DNA from: Paenibacillus tengchongensis
Lineage (GTDB): Bacteria > Bacillota > Bacilli > Paenibacillales > Paenibacillaceae
Direction of reading: 5' to 3'
Assembly (NCBI RefSeq): GCF_008973665.1
Contig: NZ_WACP01000012.1
Span: 1-64,000, forward strand
Length of the DNA stretch: 64,000 nucleotides
Below the pieces are notes generated by a model. That model saw only the letters and a list, made by a program, of their open reading frames with translations. It was not told where the DNA came from and searched no databases. Position numbers and translations under genes: made by a program. Shown piece by piece: positions 26,610 through 35,325 of this stretch (positions are counted from its first letter, which is position 1; each line of letters begins with the position of its first letter).

Positions 26610-26650
26610 GAGCAAACAGCGCCCCTCCCTTTACAAGGGGGAGCGCTGTG
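26610..26650 (-). terminator. Hairpin terminator after the diguanylate cyclase pair
   Basis: Stem AGCGC(C)CCTCCCTT (about 26618-26631) with AAGGGGGAGCGCT around TACA, 10 bp past the stop of the GGDEF gene. The following minus-strand bases are moderately T-rich (GTTTGCTCTTTG). Confidence 0.65.
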
Positions 26651-26660
26651 CGGTTCATTC

Positions 26661-27836
26661 TTACACCTGGGTATTATCTCCGGGAGGAGGAACCTCCCCC
26701 CTGACCACACAATTGCGTCCCAAATGCTTGGCCTGATACAAGGCGGCATCGCTTAGCTTATATAGCTCATTCAGAGGAAGCCGCAAGCCGGGAGTCACCG
26801 TTACTACACCAATACTCATGGTATAGGAGAGCGGAACGCCCTCAATCTGTGCATTCAGCACACAGCGGCGCAGCCGCTCGGCCATCCTGCCGCTGGCAGC
26901 CTCATCGGCCCGGTGCAGCAGAACGGCAAATTCCTCGCCGCCGAAGCGGCTGAACAGGTCTCCGTTGCCGAGCTGCTCGCCGATTCGGCGGGCGAAATCG
27001 CGCAGCACCTTATCGCCGGTGTCGTGCCCGTACGTATCGTTCACTTCTTTAAAATGATCCACATCCAGCAGCATAAACGAGTAAGGCTGACTTTCCTTGA
27101 CTGAGGCGGCAATCAGCGGACGGGCCCGCAGGTTGAAAGCGCGGCGGTTCAGAATCCCTGTCAGTTCGTCGTAAGTGGCCACACGCTCCAGCTCAGCGTA
27201 GGATTGTTCGCGGGAGAGCAGCATAACGCCCGCAGTGCCGAGGAACATCAGCAGATAGACGCCAAGATAGCTCAGATCCCGCAATAGCCCTGCGGATTCT
27301 TCCGGCAATGGCAAGCCCAGCGCCTCAGGCACCCTTGCCAGCAGCAGCAGCACAACAGCGCCATAAAGAAGACCCATCACTTTTTGCAGCGGCGTTCCCC
27401 TGACTCTGATCCCGAGCGCATACCCCGGAACAATCTGCAGCAGCGCTGCAGCGAATGCAGCGTAGGCGATATAAAGCGGACTTAACGGATAAAGCAGCGC
27501 CAAGGGCAATAAGATTGCCGCAGCGGTGCCTGCCAAACCGTAATACAATTTCTTCATCCGCTCAGCAAAGATGCCGAGCAATTTCATGATGGCAAACGAC
27601 TCGGCTGTCATTCCCGCCAGACCCATCAGCGTAATCAGCGGAAGGGTGTAACGGATCGCCACCGCCTCATGAAGCAGCAGCAGAAGTGATATCAGCAGCT
27701 GCAGCACTTTGCCCGCAGCAAGCAGTTCGGAGCTTCCATCGCTCGTTACCCTCGTCCGGTAAGCCAGAAGCAGCGCCAGCGTAAACAGATTGCCGAAGAA
27801 CAGGCACATCACCAGCGTAAGCACATCCAGATTAAT
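26661..27836 (-). CDS. Membrane diguanylate cyclase (GGDEF)
   Basis: About 391 residues. Six to seven membrane helices (1-215) followed by a GGDEF domain (about 225-385). The active site RFGGEEF is intact, as are DVDHFKEVNDTYGHDTGD and the YQAKHLGRN ending, so c-di-GMP synthesis is expected. The residue five before GGEEF is Gly (GNGD), so the RxxD inhibitory site is missing. The start is unclear. GTG at 27845 overlaps the AGGAGG box, while an ATT at 27836 has ideal spacing of eight bases and aligns with the paralogue. Tandem paralogue upstream at 27907-29064. Confidence 0.85.
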   Translation of the reverse strand: MNLDVLTLVMCLFFGNLFTLALLLAYRTRVTSDGSSELLAAGKVLQLLISLLLLLHEAVAIRYTLPLITLMGLAGMTAESFAIMKLLGIFAERMKKLYYGLAGTAAAILLPLALLYPLSPLYIAYAAFAAALLQIVPGYALGIRVRGTPLQKVMGLLYGAVVLLLLARVPEALGLPLPEESAGLLRDLSYLGVYLLMFLGTAGVMLLSREQSYAELERVATYDELTGILNRRAFNLRARPLIAASVKESQPYSFMLLDVDHFKEVNDTYGHDTGDKVLRDFARRIGEQLGNGDLFSRFGGEEFAVLLHRADEAASGRMAERLRRCVLNAQIEGVPLSYTMSIGVVTVTPGLRLPLNELYKLSDAALYQAKHLGRNCVVRGEVPPPGDNTQV

Positions 27837-27906
27837 GAAACACACCTCCTGCCCCGCTCCGGCAAAATAAATATATACGTGCAGTCGAAATTTGCGTAGT
27901 TAATCA

Positions 27907-29064
27907 TCAGGCTGAGCGGACCACGCGGTTTCTGCCGTTCTGTTTGGCCTGATAAAGCGCCCGGTCGCATAGCTTGTACAGCATACTTAAAGAGGTCCAT
28001 TGGTCCGGCATCACCGTAATAATACCGATGCTGACCGTATATTCACAAGGCGGATTGATCTGCGAGGCGGCCACAACCGCTTCACGCAGCTGCTCTGCCT
28101 TAAGCGTACTCGCCTCTTCATCCAACCCGTAAAGCATAACGGCAAACTCTTCACCGCCCACCCTGCCGAACAAATCGCCGTTGCCCAGAATGGCTTCTAC
28201 GGTCAGCGCAAATCCCTGCAGCACCTTATCGCCCTGATCATGTCCGTAAGTATCGTTCACGTTCTTGAAGTGATCGATATCCATCAGCAGCAGCGTATAG
28301 GGTTCGCCCTTCTGTACAGCCAAGGCCAGCTTCACCTCCGCTTCCATAAAAAAAGCTCTGCGGCTTAAGATGGCAGTGAGCGTGTCATAGGTAGCCATCC
28401 GCTTCAGTCTTTCATAGGAATGCTCATTGGAGAGCAGCACAAAGGCCGCCGTTCCCATCACCATCATAAAAAACATCCCGATAAGATACGGATACTGCGC
28501 AGTATCCGGCGACAGCGCAGCCATATCCGGCTCAAGGAATAGCGCAGCTACAGCCCGGCCCAGCATCGCGGCGGCAATGAGATAGAATACCGTTCCCAGC
28601 AGCTTTTGCAGCGGCGAGCCTTCCCGGCGCCGGGTTAACCGGAACGCCGGGTAAATGACAAACAGCATGGCCCAGAACGATGCGGTGGCCACCCGGAAAT
28701 TCGGCTGGTTAAAGAATACGGCTACAATCAGGTAGCAGAGAATGCTTCCCGCTGCAATGCACAGGAAATACAGCTTATCCTTGCGTCCGAGCATGCCCAT
28801 CATCAGCAGGAGAGCGGCAATCTCCAGACCGTAGCTGATCAGGACCAAACCGTTGCTGAACGGGATCGCAATCCAACGCGGCAAGACATCCCACAGCAGC
28901 ATTGAGCACCAATAGGCAACCTGCAGCCATTTGGCGGCGATGAAGGTTCCCGAGGCGATATCTTTTGTAAAATGGTAGCGGTAGAAAGTAATCAGTAAGG
29001 CAATAAACAGGTTCCCAAAGATGAACAGGTATAACAGTGTAGGAATGTCTAGCTGAAAATCCAT
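27907..29064 (-). CDS. Membrane diguanylate cyclase (GGDEF), tandem paralogue
   Basis: 385 residues. Same architecture as the downstream copy: membrane N-terminal half beginning MDFQLDIPTLLYLFIFGNLF, then GGDEF domain with DIDHFKNVNDTYGHDQGD and active site RVGGEEF. The inhibitory RxxD is again GNGD. The N-terminal sensory part may detect a membrane-linked cue. The start at 29064 has GGTGGTG five bases upstream. No EAL or PilZ gene is nearby to show the target. Confidence 0.88.
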   Translation of the reverse strand: MDFQLDIPTLLYLFIFGNLFIALLITFYRYHFTKDIASGTFIAAKWLQVAYWCSMLLWDVLPRWIAIPFSNGLVLISYGLEIAALLLMMGMLGRKDKLYFLCIAAGSILCYLIVAVFFNQPNFRVATASFWAMLFVIYPAFRLTRRREGSPLQKLLGTVFYLIAAAMLGRAVAALFLEPDMAALSPDTAQYPYLIGMFFMMVMGTAAFVLLSNEHSYERLKRMATYDTLTAILSRRAFFMEAEVKLALAVQKGEPYTLLLMDIDHFKNVNDTYGHDQGDKVLQGFALTVEAILGNGDLFGRVGGEEFAVMLYGLDEEASTLKAEQLREAVVAASQINPPCEYTVSIGIITVMPDQWTSLSMLYKLCDRALYQAKQNGRNRVVRSA

Positions 29065-29169
29065 GTATACACCACCATTACCAGCGGAAATCAACCGATC
29101 TACTTGTTACTATACTCGTAATACCCGCTTCTCCGAAAGATAAATTATGTAAGTTGAATCATTAGCCCA

Positions 29170-29218
29170 GAAAAAAATACAACCTGTAAAATCAGCGAAT
29201 GATTTTACAGGTTGTATT
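29170..29218 (-). terminator. Strong terminator after murC
   Basis: A 19-bp perfect stem (29176-29194 with 29200-29218, five-base loop) followed on the minus strand by seven T. It lies 23 bp past the murC stop. Its plus-strand side lacks a comparable T run. Confidence 0.93.
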
Positions 29219-29240
29219 GCAGTTGGCCCGGTCTGTCCGG

Positions 29241-30614
29241 CTAGCCTTTTAGCCGTTCAGCAAGCGCATATCCCACTTTATAGATATCTCCGGCGCCCAT
29301 GGTCAGTACCAGATCGCCGGGGGCGATACGGTCCTGCAGATCGGCGAGCACGGCTTCTTTGGTCGGCAGATGCCTTGCACTCGCGTTGCTGTTGCTCCTG
29401 ATCAGCTCCACCAGCTTCGCGGAGGTTACGCCCTCGATCTGCTTCTCGCCGGCCGGAGAGTAAATGTCGGTAATAATGACCTCATCCGCTTCGCTGAACG
29501 CCCGGCTGAACGCATCCAGCAGGAAGAAGGTACGCGTGTAGCGCTGCGGCTGGAACACGGCGATGATGCGTTTGCCGGTCGCTTTGGCCGCGCTGATGGT
29601 CGCCTGGATTTCCGTTGGATGATGGGCGTAGTCGTCAATGACCAGAATATCATCACTTTCCCCAAGCACCTGGAAACGCCGTTTGGCCCCGTGGAACTTC
29701 ACAATCGATACCGCAATGTCCGCAAACGGTATGCCCGCCTTCAGACAGGCGATTACCGCCGCCATGGAATTGTATAAATTGTATTTGCCGGGAATGGACA
29801 GCTCAATGGTTCCCAGCGTCTCGCTGCCCTGGTTCATCGTGTAGGAGACCAGACGGTCGCCAAGCACAATGTCCGTAGCTGTGTAATCGGCATACGCCGC
29901 ATGAATGCCATAAGTGATAATATGACCTTTAACTTCCGGCAGAAGCGAGCGGGCCGTCTCGTCATCGGCGCAGACGATGGCCGTGCCGTCTTCCCGCATC
30001 TGATTCATAAATTGGACGTAAGCCGCCTTCAGCTTGCCGAAGTCGCCTCCGTAATTCTCCAGATGGTCCGCTTCAATATTCGTCACGATGCCCAGCCACG
30101 GATGGTACTGCAGGAAGGAGCCATCGCTTTCATCCGCTTCGGCCACGACATACTCGCCTTGTCCGGCCTTTGCATTCGTGCCGACGTTCATGATCTCCCC
30201 GCCGATAATATAAGTCGGGTCTACGCCGCACTCTTCCATAATCAGTGCGATCATGGAAGAGGTCGTCGTTTTGCCGTGCGCTCCGGCAACCGCCACGCCT
30301 TTGCGCTCGTTCAGGAGCCGCGCCAGCATCTGCGAGCGGTGCAGCACCGGAATGTTCAGGCGCTCCGCTTCCTTCCATTCCACATTGTCGCTTGTCAGCG
30401 CTGTAGAGTAGACTACGAGGTCCGCTCCTTTAACCTGCTCGGCGGTATGGCCGATGTAGACCTTGGCGCCTTTGGCAATCAGTTTCTCTGTCAGTTCCTG
30501 GGCTGCCACATCGGAGCCCGTAACCGTATATCCCATTTCCAGCATGACCCGGGCAATCGCGCTCATTCCGTAGCCGCCGATCCCGATAAAATGCACACGT
30601 TCAGTAGTATCCAA
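29241..30614 (-). CDS. murC: UDP-N-acetylmuramate--L-alanine ligase
   Basis: 457 residues. Opens VHFIGIGGYGMSAIARVM (UDP-binding), the ATP loop is GAHGKTTTSSMIA, and the Mur ligase motifs EADESDGSFL and DDYAHHPTEI are intact. It adds L-Ala to UDP-MurNAc in the cytosol. It lies seven bases after folC on the minus strand, so both ligases are probably co-transcribed. TTG start at 30614 gives the family N-terminus, with only a weak ribosome site. In B. subtilis murC is elsewhere. Confidence 0.95.
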   Translation of the reverse strand: MDTTERVHFIGIGGYGMSAIARVMLEMGYTVTGSDVAAQELTEKLIAKGAKVYIGHTAEQVKGADLVVYSTALTSDNVEWKEAERLNIPVLHRSQMLARLLNERKGVAVAGAHGKTTTSSMIALIMEECGVDPTYIIGGEIMNVGTNAKAGQGEYVVAEADESDGSFLQYHPWLGIVTNIEADHLENYGGDFGKLKAAYVQFMNQMREDGTAIVCADDETARSLLPEVKGHIITYGIHAAYADYTATDIVLGDRLVSYTMNQGSETLGTIELSIPGKYNLYNSMAAVIACLKAGIPFADIAVSIVKFHGAKRRFQVLGESDDILVIDDYAHHPTEIQATISAAKATGKRIIAVFQPQRYTRTFFLLDAFSRAFSEADEVIITDIYSPAGEKQIEGVTSAKLVELIRSNSNASARHLPTKEAVLADLQDRIAPGDLVLTMGAGDIYKVGYALAERLKG

Positions 30615-30621
30615 CAGTTAG

Positions 30622-31998
30622 TCACCAGCCTTTTTCAGAATCGGGTTGCCGCAAAAGCGTGCTGCGCACGTCGGAAATCAGATACAGCGTACCCGACACG
30701 ACCGCGAGGTCGTCCTCCGACGTCATGGACTGCAGCAGCTGCAGCGCCTTGCCCCAATTGTGTTCCACGATGATTTGCAAATCTGGTTTGCCGTAGGTCT
30801 CCCGCAAGCTTTCCGCAATCGCCCGCAGTTCGTCCGCGTCCATTTTCTTCCGGAAATCCGGTTCGGTCAGAATGAGCGTATCCACTATAGGCAGTATATG
30901 CTTGAAGTAGGACTCGTGATGCTTGTTCGAGAGCATTCCCATCAGCAAATTTAATTTATGGTACCGGTAAAAGCGCGGCAGGCTCTTCGCCAGGCTTTCG
31001 GCGCCTTCCGGGTTATGGGCTCCGTCCAGCACGATGCGCGGAGAAGTATGGACCTCCTCCAGACGTCCGGCCCAGAACGTGCTACGGAAGCCCGCAAGCA
31101 CATCCTCATCCTCCAGCATGAAAGCCATATACTGGCGCAGCACTTCCAGCGCCATCATCGCACCGGCCGCATTGCTGACCTGATGCTCGCCTTTCATGGC
31201 AATGTCGATGCCGATGGAGCGGAACGGCCCCTTGAAGGTAAAGCTTTGCAGCCCGTCCTTGATCGCACCAGCCTCATAAGTGAAGTCCTCACCCGCCAGA
31301 TACAGCGTAGAGCGGCTCTCTGCGGCCTTGGCTTTCAGCACCGCTATAGCCTCCGGCTGGCTGACACAGCTGACCGCGGGTACGCCCGGTTTGATGATGC
31401 CGGCCTTCTCAAAGGCTATGGCTTGGGTGGTGTCGCCGAGCACATCCGTATGGTCTTGCCCGACATTGGTAATGAGCGAGACGACCGGTGTGACAATATT
31501 CGTCACATCCAGCCTTCCCCCCAGACCTGTCTCCCATACGACCACATCGGGGAAGCAGACTTCCGCATAATACAGGATCGCCAGCGCGGTCGAGACCTCG
31601 AACATCGTCGGTGAACCCAGTTCTCCCGCGGCAAGCTCGGCGACGAGCGGATGCAGCCGGTTCGCCAGCGCCGTGAGCGTCTCTTCAGGAATATCTTCAC
31701 CGTTATATTGGAACCGGTTGGTGAATTTCGTGATATAGGGAGAAGTGTAGGTTCCGACACTGTACCCGCTCTTCAGCAGCACACTGGTCAGAAAAGCGCA
31801 GGTCGAACCTTTGCCGTTCGTACCTGCGACATGAATGAATTTCAGCCTGCGGTGCGGATGGCCCAGGCGCTGCATCATGGCTTCGATCCGTTCGAGTCCC
31901 GGACGGATACCGAAGGGAATCAGCCCGTTGATCCAGTCCACCGCTTCTGTGTATGAACGTAGGGGAGCGGCCGCGCCGCCCCCGAGTCTCTCTTCCAT
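30622..31998 (-). CDS. folC: Bifunctional folylpolyglutamate / dihydrofolate synthase
   Basis: 458 residues. The P-loop GTNGKGSTCAFL and FTSPYI(T)KF region are family marks, followed by ETGLGGRLDVTN and DGAHNPEGAESLA. It adds glutamate to folates and may also make dihydrofolate. Start at 31998 is 5 bp after the valS stop, with GAGAGGA upstream. Gene order valS-folC is as in B. subtilis. Confidence 0.95.
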   Translation of the reverse strand: MEERLGGGAAAPLRSYTEAVDWINGLIPFGIRPGLERIEAMMQRLGHPHRRLKFIHVAGTNGKGSTCAFLTSVLLKSGYSVGTYTSPYITKFTNRFQYNGEDIPEETLTALANRLHPLVAELAAGELGSPTMFEVSTALAILYYAEVCFPDVVVWETGLGGRLDVTNIVTPVVSLITNVGQDHTDVLGDTTQAIAFEKAGIIKPGVPAVSCVSQPEAIAVLKAKAAESRSTLYLAGEDFTYEAGAIKDGLQSFTFKGPFRSIGIDIAMKGEHQVSNAAGAMMALEVLRQYMAFMLEDEDVLAGFRSTFWAGRLEEVHTSPRIVLDGAHNPEGAESLAKSLPRFYRYHKLNLLMGMLSNKHHESYFKHILPIVDTLILTEPDFRKKMDADELRAIAESLRETYGKPDLQIIVEHNWGKALQLLQSMTSEDDLAVVSGTLYLISDVRSTLLRQPDSEKGW

Positions 31999-32003
31999 AG
32001 TCT

Positions 32004-34724
32004 TTATCCTCTCAGCTCTGCGATACGGGCCAGCACCTTCTCGCGCTTTGCGGAATAATCCGCCTGCTTCGCCCGTTCCTCTTCGATGACTTTCGCCGGC
32101 GCTTTAGCGACAAAACCTTCATTGCTGAGCTTCTTCGCCACGCGTTCCACTTCGCTGTTCAGCGTCTGCACCTCTTTCTCGAGGCGGAGGATTTCCTGCT
32201 CGATATCGATCAGCCCTGACAGCGGCAGCAGCAGTTCGGCTCCCGTAACTACGGCGGACATTACCTTGTCCGGCGTCTGCGGATCAAGCCCCGCCTCGAA
32301 CGCCGAGGTATTGCAGAACCGTGCAATGTAATTGCCGTTGCGTTCGATGATGCGCAGCGTTTCCTCGTCGCTTGCCTTAACAATCAGTTCCACCTTCTTG
32401 CTCATCGGCACATTCACTTCGGCGCGGATATTGCGCACCGCGCGGATGGTATCCATCAGAAGGTTCATTTCCTTCACTGCCTGCGGATTCTCCAGCGCCG
32501 CATCGTACTTCGGCCATTCCGCCAGCATAATCGTCTTGCCTTCATGCGGCAGATGCTGCCAGATCTCTTCGGTGATGAACGGCATGAACGGATGGATCAG
32601 GCGCAGGGTACGGTCCAGCACATAAGCCAGAACGGATTGCGTCTTGGCCTTTGCGGACGCATTTTCGCCGTACAGGGACAGCTTGGCAAATTCGATATAC
32701 CAGTCGCACAGATCATCCCAAATGAAGTTGTACAGCAGGCGTCCGGTTTCGCCGTACTCGTACGCGTCAATTAGACGCGTAATATCGCGGGAAGTTTCGT
32801 TCAGGCGGTGCAGAATCCAGCGGTCGGCTGTACTGAGCTCGCCGGAAATGTCAATATCTGCAAAGCTCACGCCCTCCAGATTCATCAGCGCGAAGCGGGA
32901 AGCGTTCCAGATCTTGTTGGCGAAATTGCGCGCCTGCTCGACCTTCTCCAGGCGGAAACGCAGGTCCTGGCCGGCTGTGCTGCCGGTGGAAATCATAAAG
33001 CGCATCGCGTCGGCTCCGTAGTTGTCGATGATCTCCAGAGGATCAATGCCGTTGCCGAGCGATTTGGACATTTTGCGTCCTTCCGCATCGCGGACAAGAC
33101 CGTGCATCAGCACATCGGAGAACGGCTTCTGTCCCGTAAATTCAACCGAAGAGAAGATCATCCGGGCAACCCAGAAGTAAATGATATCGTAACCCGTTAC
33201 AAGCACATTGTTCGGGAAGTACCGCTGGTAATCGCTGCTGGATTCGTCCGGCCAGCCGAGCGTTGCGAACGGCCACAGGTTCGAGCTGAACCAGGTATCC
33301 AGCACGTCCTCGTCCTGCCTCAGATCGTCAAGACCACTGATGCGGCGCGCTTCTTCCTCGTCGCGGGCCACGAATACTTCGCCTGTGGACTCGGAATACC
33401 AGGCCGGAATGCGGTGGCCCCACCAGAGCTGGCGGGAAATACACCAGTCGCGGACATTCTCGATCCAGTTCAGATAGGTGCGCTCAAAGCGCTCCGGCAC
33501 GAAATTGATGCCGTTGCCTTCCTTCTGGGCGCCGATGGCCGCTTCGGCCAGCGGCTGCATCTTAACGAACCACTGTGTGGACAGATAAGGCTCAATCACG
33601 GCTCCCGAGCGCTCGCTGTGCCCCACCTGATGCACATGGTCCTCGATGGATACGAGCACCCCTTGTTCCTTCAGGTCGGCGACAATCCGCTTCCGGCACT
33701 CGCTCCGGTCCTGCCCTTGGTAAGGACCGGCTTCCTCATTCATCGTGCCGCTCTCGTCCATCACGCTGATCTGCGGCAGGTTGTGGCGCAGCCCAACCTC
33801 GAAGTCGTTCGGATCATGCGCCGGCGTAATCTTGACGGCGCCGCTGCCGAATTCCTTCTCGACATATTCGTCGGCGATCACCGGAATTTCGCGGCCGATA
33901 ATCGGCAGCACCAACGTCTTGCCGATCATGCCGCTGTAACGCTCGTCCCCGGGATGTACCGCAACCGCCGTATCGCCGAGCATCGTTTCCGGACGCGTGG
34001 TGGCTACCGTAATATAGCCGCTTCCATCCTTCAGCGGATAGCGCAGGTGGTACAGATGTCCGTTTACTTCTTTATACTCAACCTCGATATCCGACAGCGC
34101 CGTTTTGGCGGCCGGATCCCAGTTAATGATCCGTTTGCCGCGGTAGATCAGACCTTTATTGTACAGGCTGACAAAGACTTCGCGGACAGCGCTGGACATG
34201 CCCTCATCCAGCGTGAAGCGTTCGCGGGAATAGTCGAGCGACAGGCCCATTTTGGCCCATTGGTCATGGATGGTTTCGGCGTACTGGTCCTTCCAGGCCC
34301 ATACCTGCTCCAGGAACTTCTCGCGTCCCAGATCATGCCGGGAGATGCCCTGCTGGCGCAGCTTCTGCTCCACCTTCGTCTGGGTGGCGATCCCTGCATG
34401 GTCCGTGCCCGGCAGCCAGAGCGTGTCATACCCCTGCATCCGCTTCACGCGAATCAGAATGTCCTGGAGTGTGAAGTCGAGCGCATGCCCGATATGCAGC
34501 ATCCCCGTTACGTTCGGCGGCGGAATCACGATGGAGTAGGCTTCGGCCTCCGGCCGTACGCCCGCCTTGAAGAATTCATTTTCCAGCCAGTATTGGTACC
34601 ACTTCTGTTCCGCAGCCTTCGGATCATATGTCGTCGGCATGCCGCTTTGTTTAGACTCAGCTCCGGTCGCCTCTGCGGCGTCCTGCGGCGTCTCTTGCGC
34701 CAGGTTGTTCTGGTGTTCAGCCAT
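32004..34724 (-). CDS. valS: Valyl-tRNA synthetase
   Basis: 906 residues, class I. The HIGH motif is in PPNVTGMLHIGHALD (about 70), KMSKS in GRKMSKSLGNGIDP (about 550), and the CP1 editing domain between them is full length. The C-terminus has the anticodon domain and a coiled-coil arm rich in Glu/Lys. Start at 34724 chosen because GGAGG lies nine bases upstream; the in-frame ATG at 34730 is only three bases from it. Expression is controlled by a T-box leader. Confidence 0.98.
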   Translation of the reverse strand: MAEHQNNLAQETPQDAAEATGAESKQSGMPTTYDPKAAEQKWYQYWLENEFFKAGVRPEAEAYSIVIPPPNVTGMLHIGHALDFTLQDILIRVKRMQGYDTLWLPGTDHAGIATQTKVEQKLRQQGISRHDLGREKFLEQVWAWKDQYAETIHDQWAKMGLSLDYSRERFTLDEGMSSAVREVFVSLYNKGLIYRGKRIINWDPAAKTALSDIEVEYKEVNGHLYHLRYPLKDGSGYITVATTRPETMLGDTAVAVHPGDERYSGMIGKTLVLPIIGREIPVIADEYVEKEFGSGAVKITPAHDPNDFEVGLRHNLPQISVMDESGTMNEEAGPYQGQDRSECRKRIVADLKEQGVLVSIEDHVHQVGHSERSGAVIEPYLSTQWFVKMQPLAEAAIGAQKEGNGINFVPERFERTYLNWIENVRDWCISRQLWWGHRIPAWYSESTGEVFVARDEEEARRISGLDDLRQDEDVLDTWFSSNLWPFATLGWPDESSSDYQRYFPNNVLVTGYDIIYFWVARMIFSSVEFTGQKPFSDVLMHGLVRDAEGRKMSKSLGNGIDPLEIIDNYGADAMRFMISTGSTAGQDLRFRLEKVEQARNFANKIWNASRFALMNLEGVSFADIDISGELSTADRWILHRLNETSRDITRLIDAYEYGETGRLLYNFIWDDLCDWYIEFAKLSLYGENASAKAKTQSVLAYVLDRTLRLIHPFMPFITEEIWQHLPHEGKTIMLAEWPKYDAALENPQAVKEMNLLMDTIRAVRNIRAEVNVPMSKKVELIVKASDEETLRIIERNGNYIARFCNTSAFEAGLDPQTPDKVMSAVVTGAELLLPLSGLIDIEQEILRLEKEVQTLNSEVERVAKKLSNEGFVAKAPAKVIEEERAKQADYSAKREKVLARIAELRG

Positions 34725-34782
34725 GTTCATAAACCTCCATTATCATGTGACAGATTAGATGTGACAATCATGCTTAAACAAA

Positions 34783-35080
34783 CAAAAAGGCCTCTCGTCC
34801 TCAAAGGACGAAAGACCATTCTTTCGCGGTACCACCTTTGTTTCGCGATAAAGCAAATTTCTGCCAGTCTCCGGAACCTGCTTCCGTCCAGAGGATTGTC
34901 GCGACACTCATGCAGATAACGGCTGCTTCCGGCACCAACCTACTCCCGGTGTACAGATAACCGGCTCGGAAGGGCGACTCCGGGGCGACTTCGGGGGCTG
35001 CATCCTGCGGAAAATCACAGCAACAACAATTCCGCTCTCTGAAGGGCTGACCGCCTACTCTTCCCGTTCCCAGTCTTTAG
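34783..35080 (-). promoter_or_regulatory. T-box riboswitch of valS
   Basis: On the minus strand the T-box motif AAAGGTGGTACCGCG is at 34839-34825. It is followed by the terminator GGTCTTTCGTCC / GGACGAGAGGCC and five T (34817-34783). Upstream stem I shows AGAGAGCGGA (about 35040-35031) and the GGTTGGTG loop (34940-34933). A candidate valine specifier GTC is at 34905-34903, but I could not fold the whole stem I by hand. The leader lets uncharged tRNA-Val switch valS on by antitermination. Confidence 0.92.
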
Positions 35081-35211
35081 CTAATGATTGCATAATCCCA
35101 TAATACATTCAGAGTTATCCCTAGTCAACCAGCATACGCATAATGGGCCCGTCTTATACCGCTGCCCGGCAGAGAATGGGTTAAACCTTATATACTGCCC
35201 TTCATTTACGC

Positions 35212-35250
35212 AAAAAGCGGCCCCCGGCCATAAACTGGCCCAGAGACCGC
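35212..35250 (-). terminator. Terminator after the spoVID-like gene
   Basis: Minus-strand GCGGTCTCTGGGCC pairs imperfectly with GGCCGGGGGCCGC across a 6-nt loop and ends in five T (35212-35216). It lies between spoVID and the valS T-box. Confidence 0.7.
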
Positions 35251-35325
35251 CTCCGGCTCTGCATCCCGGTCATTCCCCGGCCGGATGCTTCCATAACCAC
35301 GCCGCTCCGCTGCATTTCCCCGCAC

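Noticed and set aside
32808..34919. 703-codon open frame opposite valS
   Set aside because: It is the antisense of a certain gene with GC-rich third positions; its product is His/Arg-rich and matches no family.
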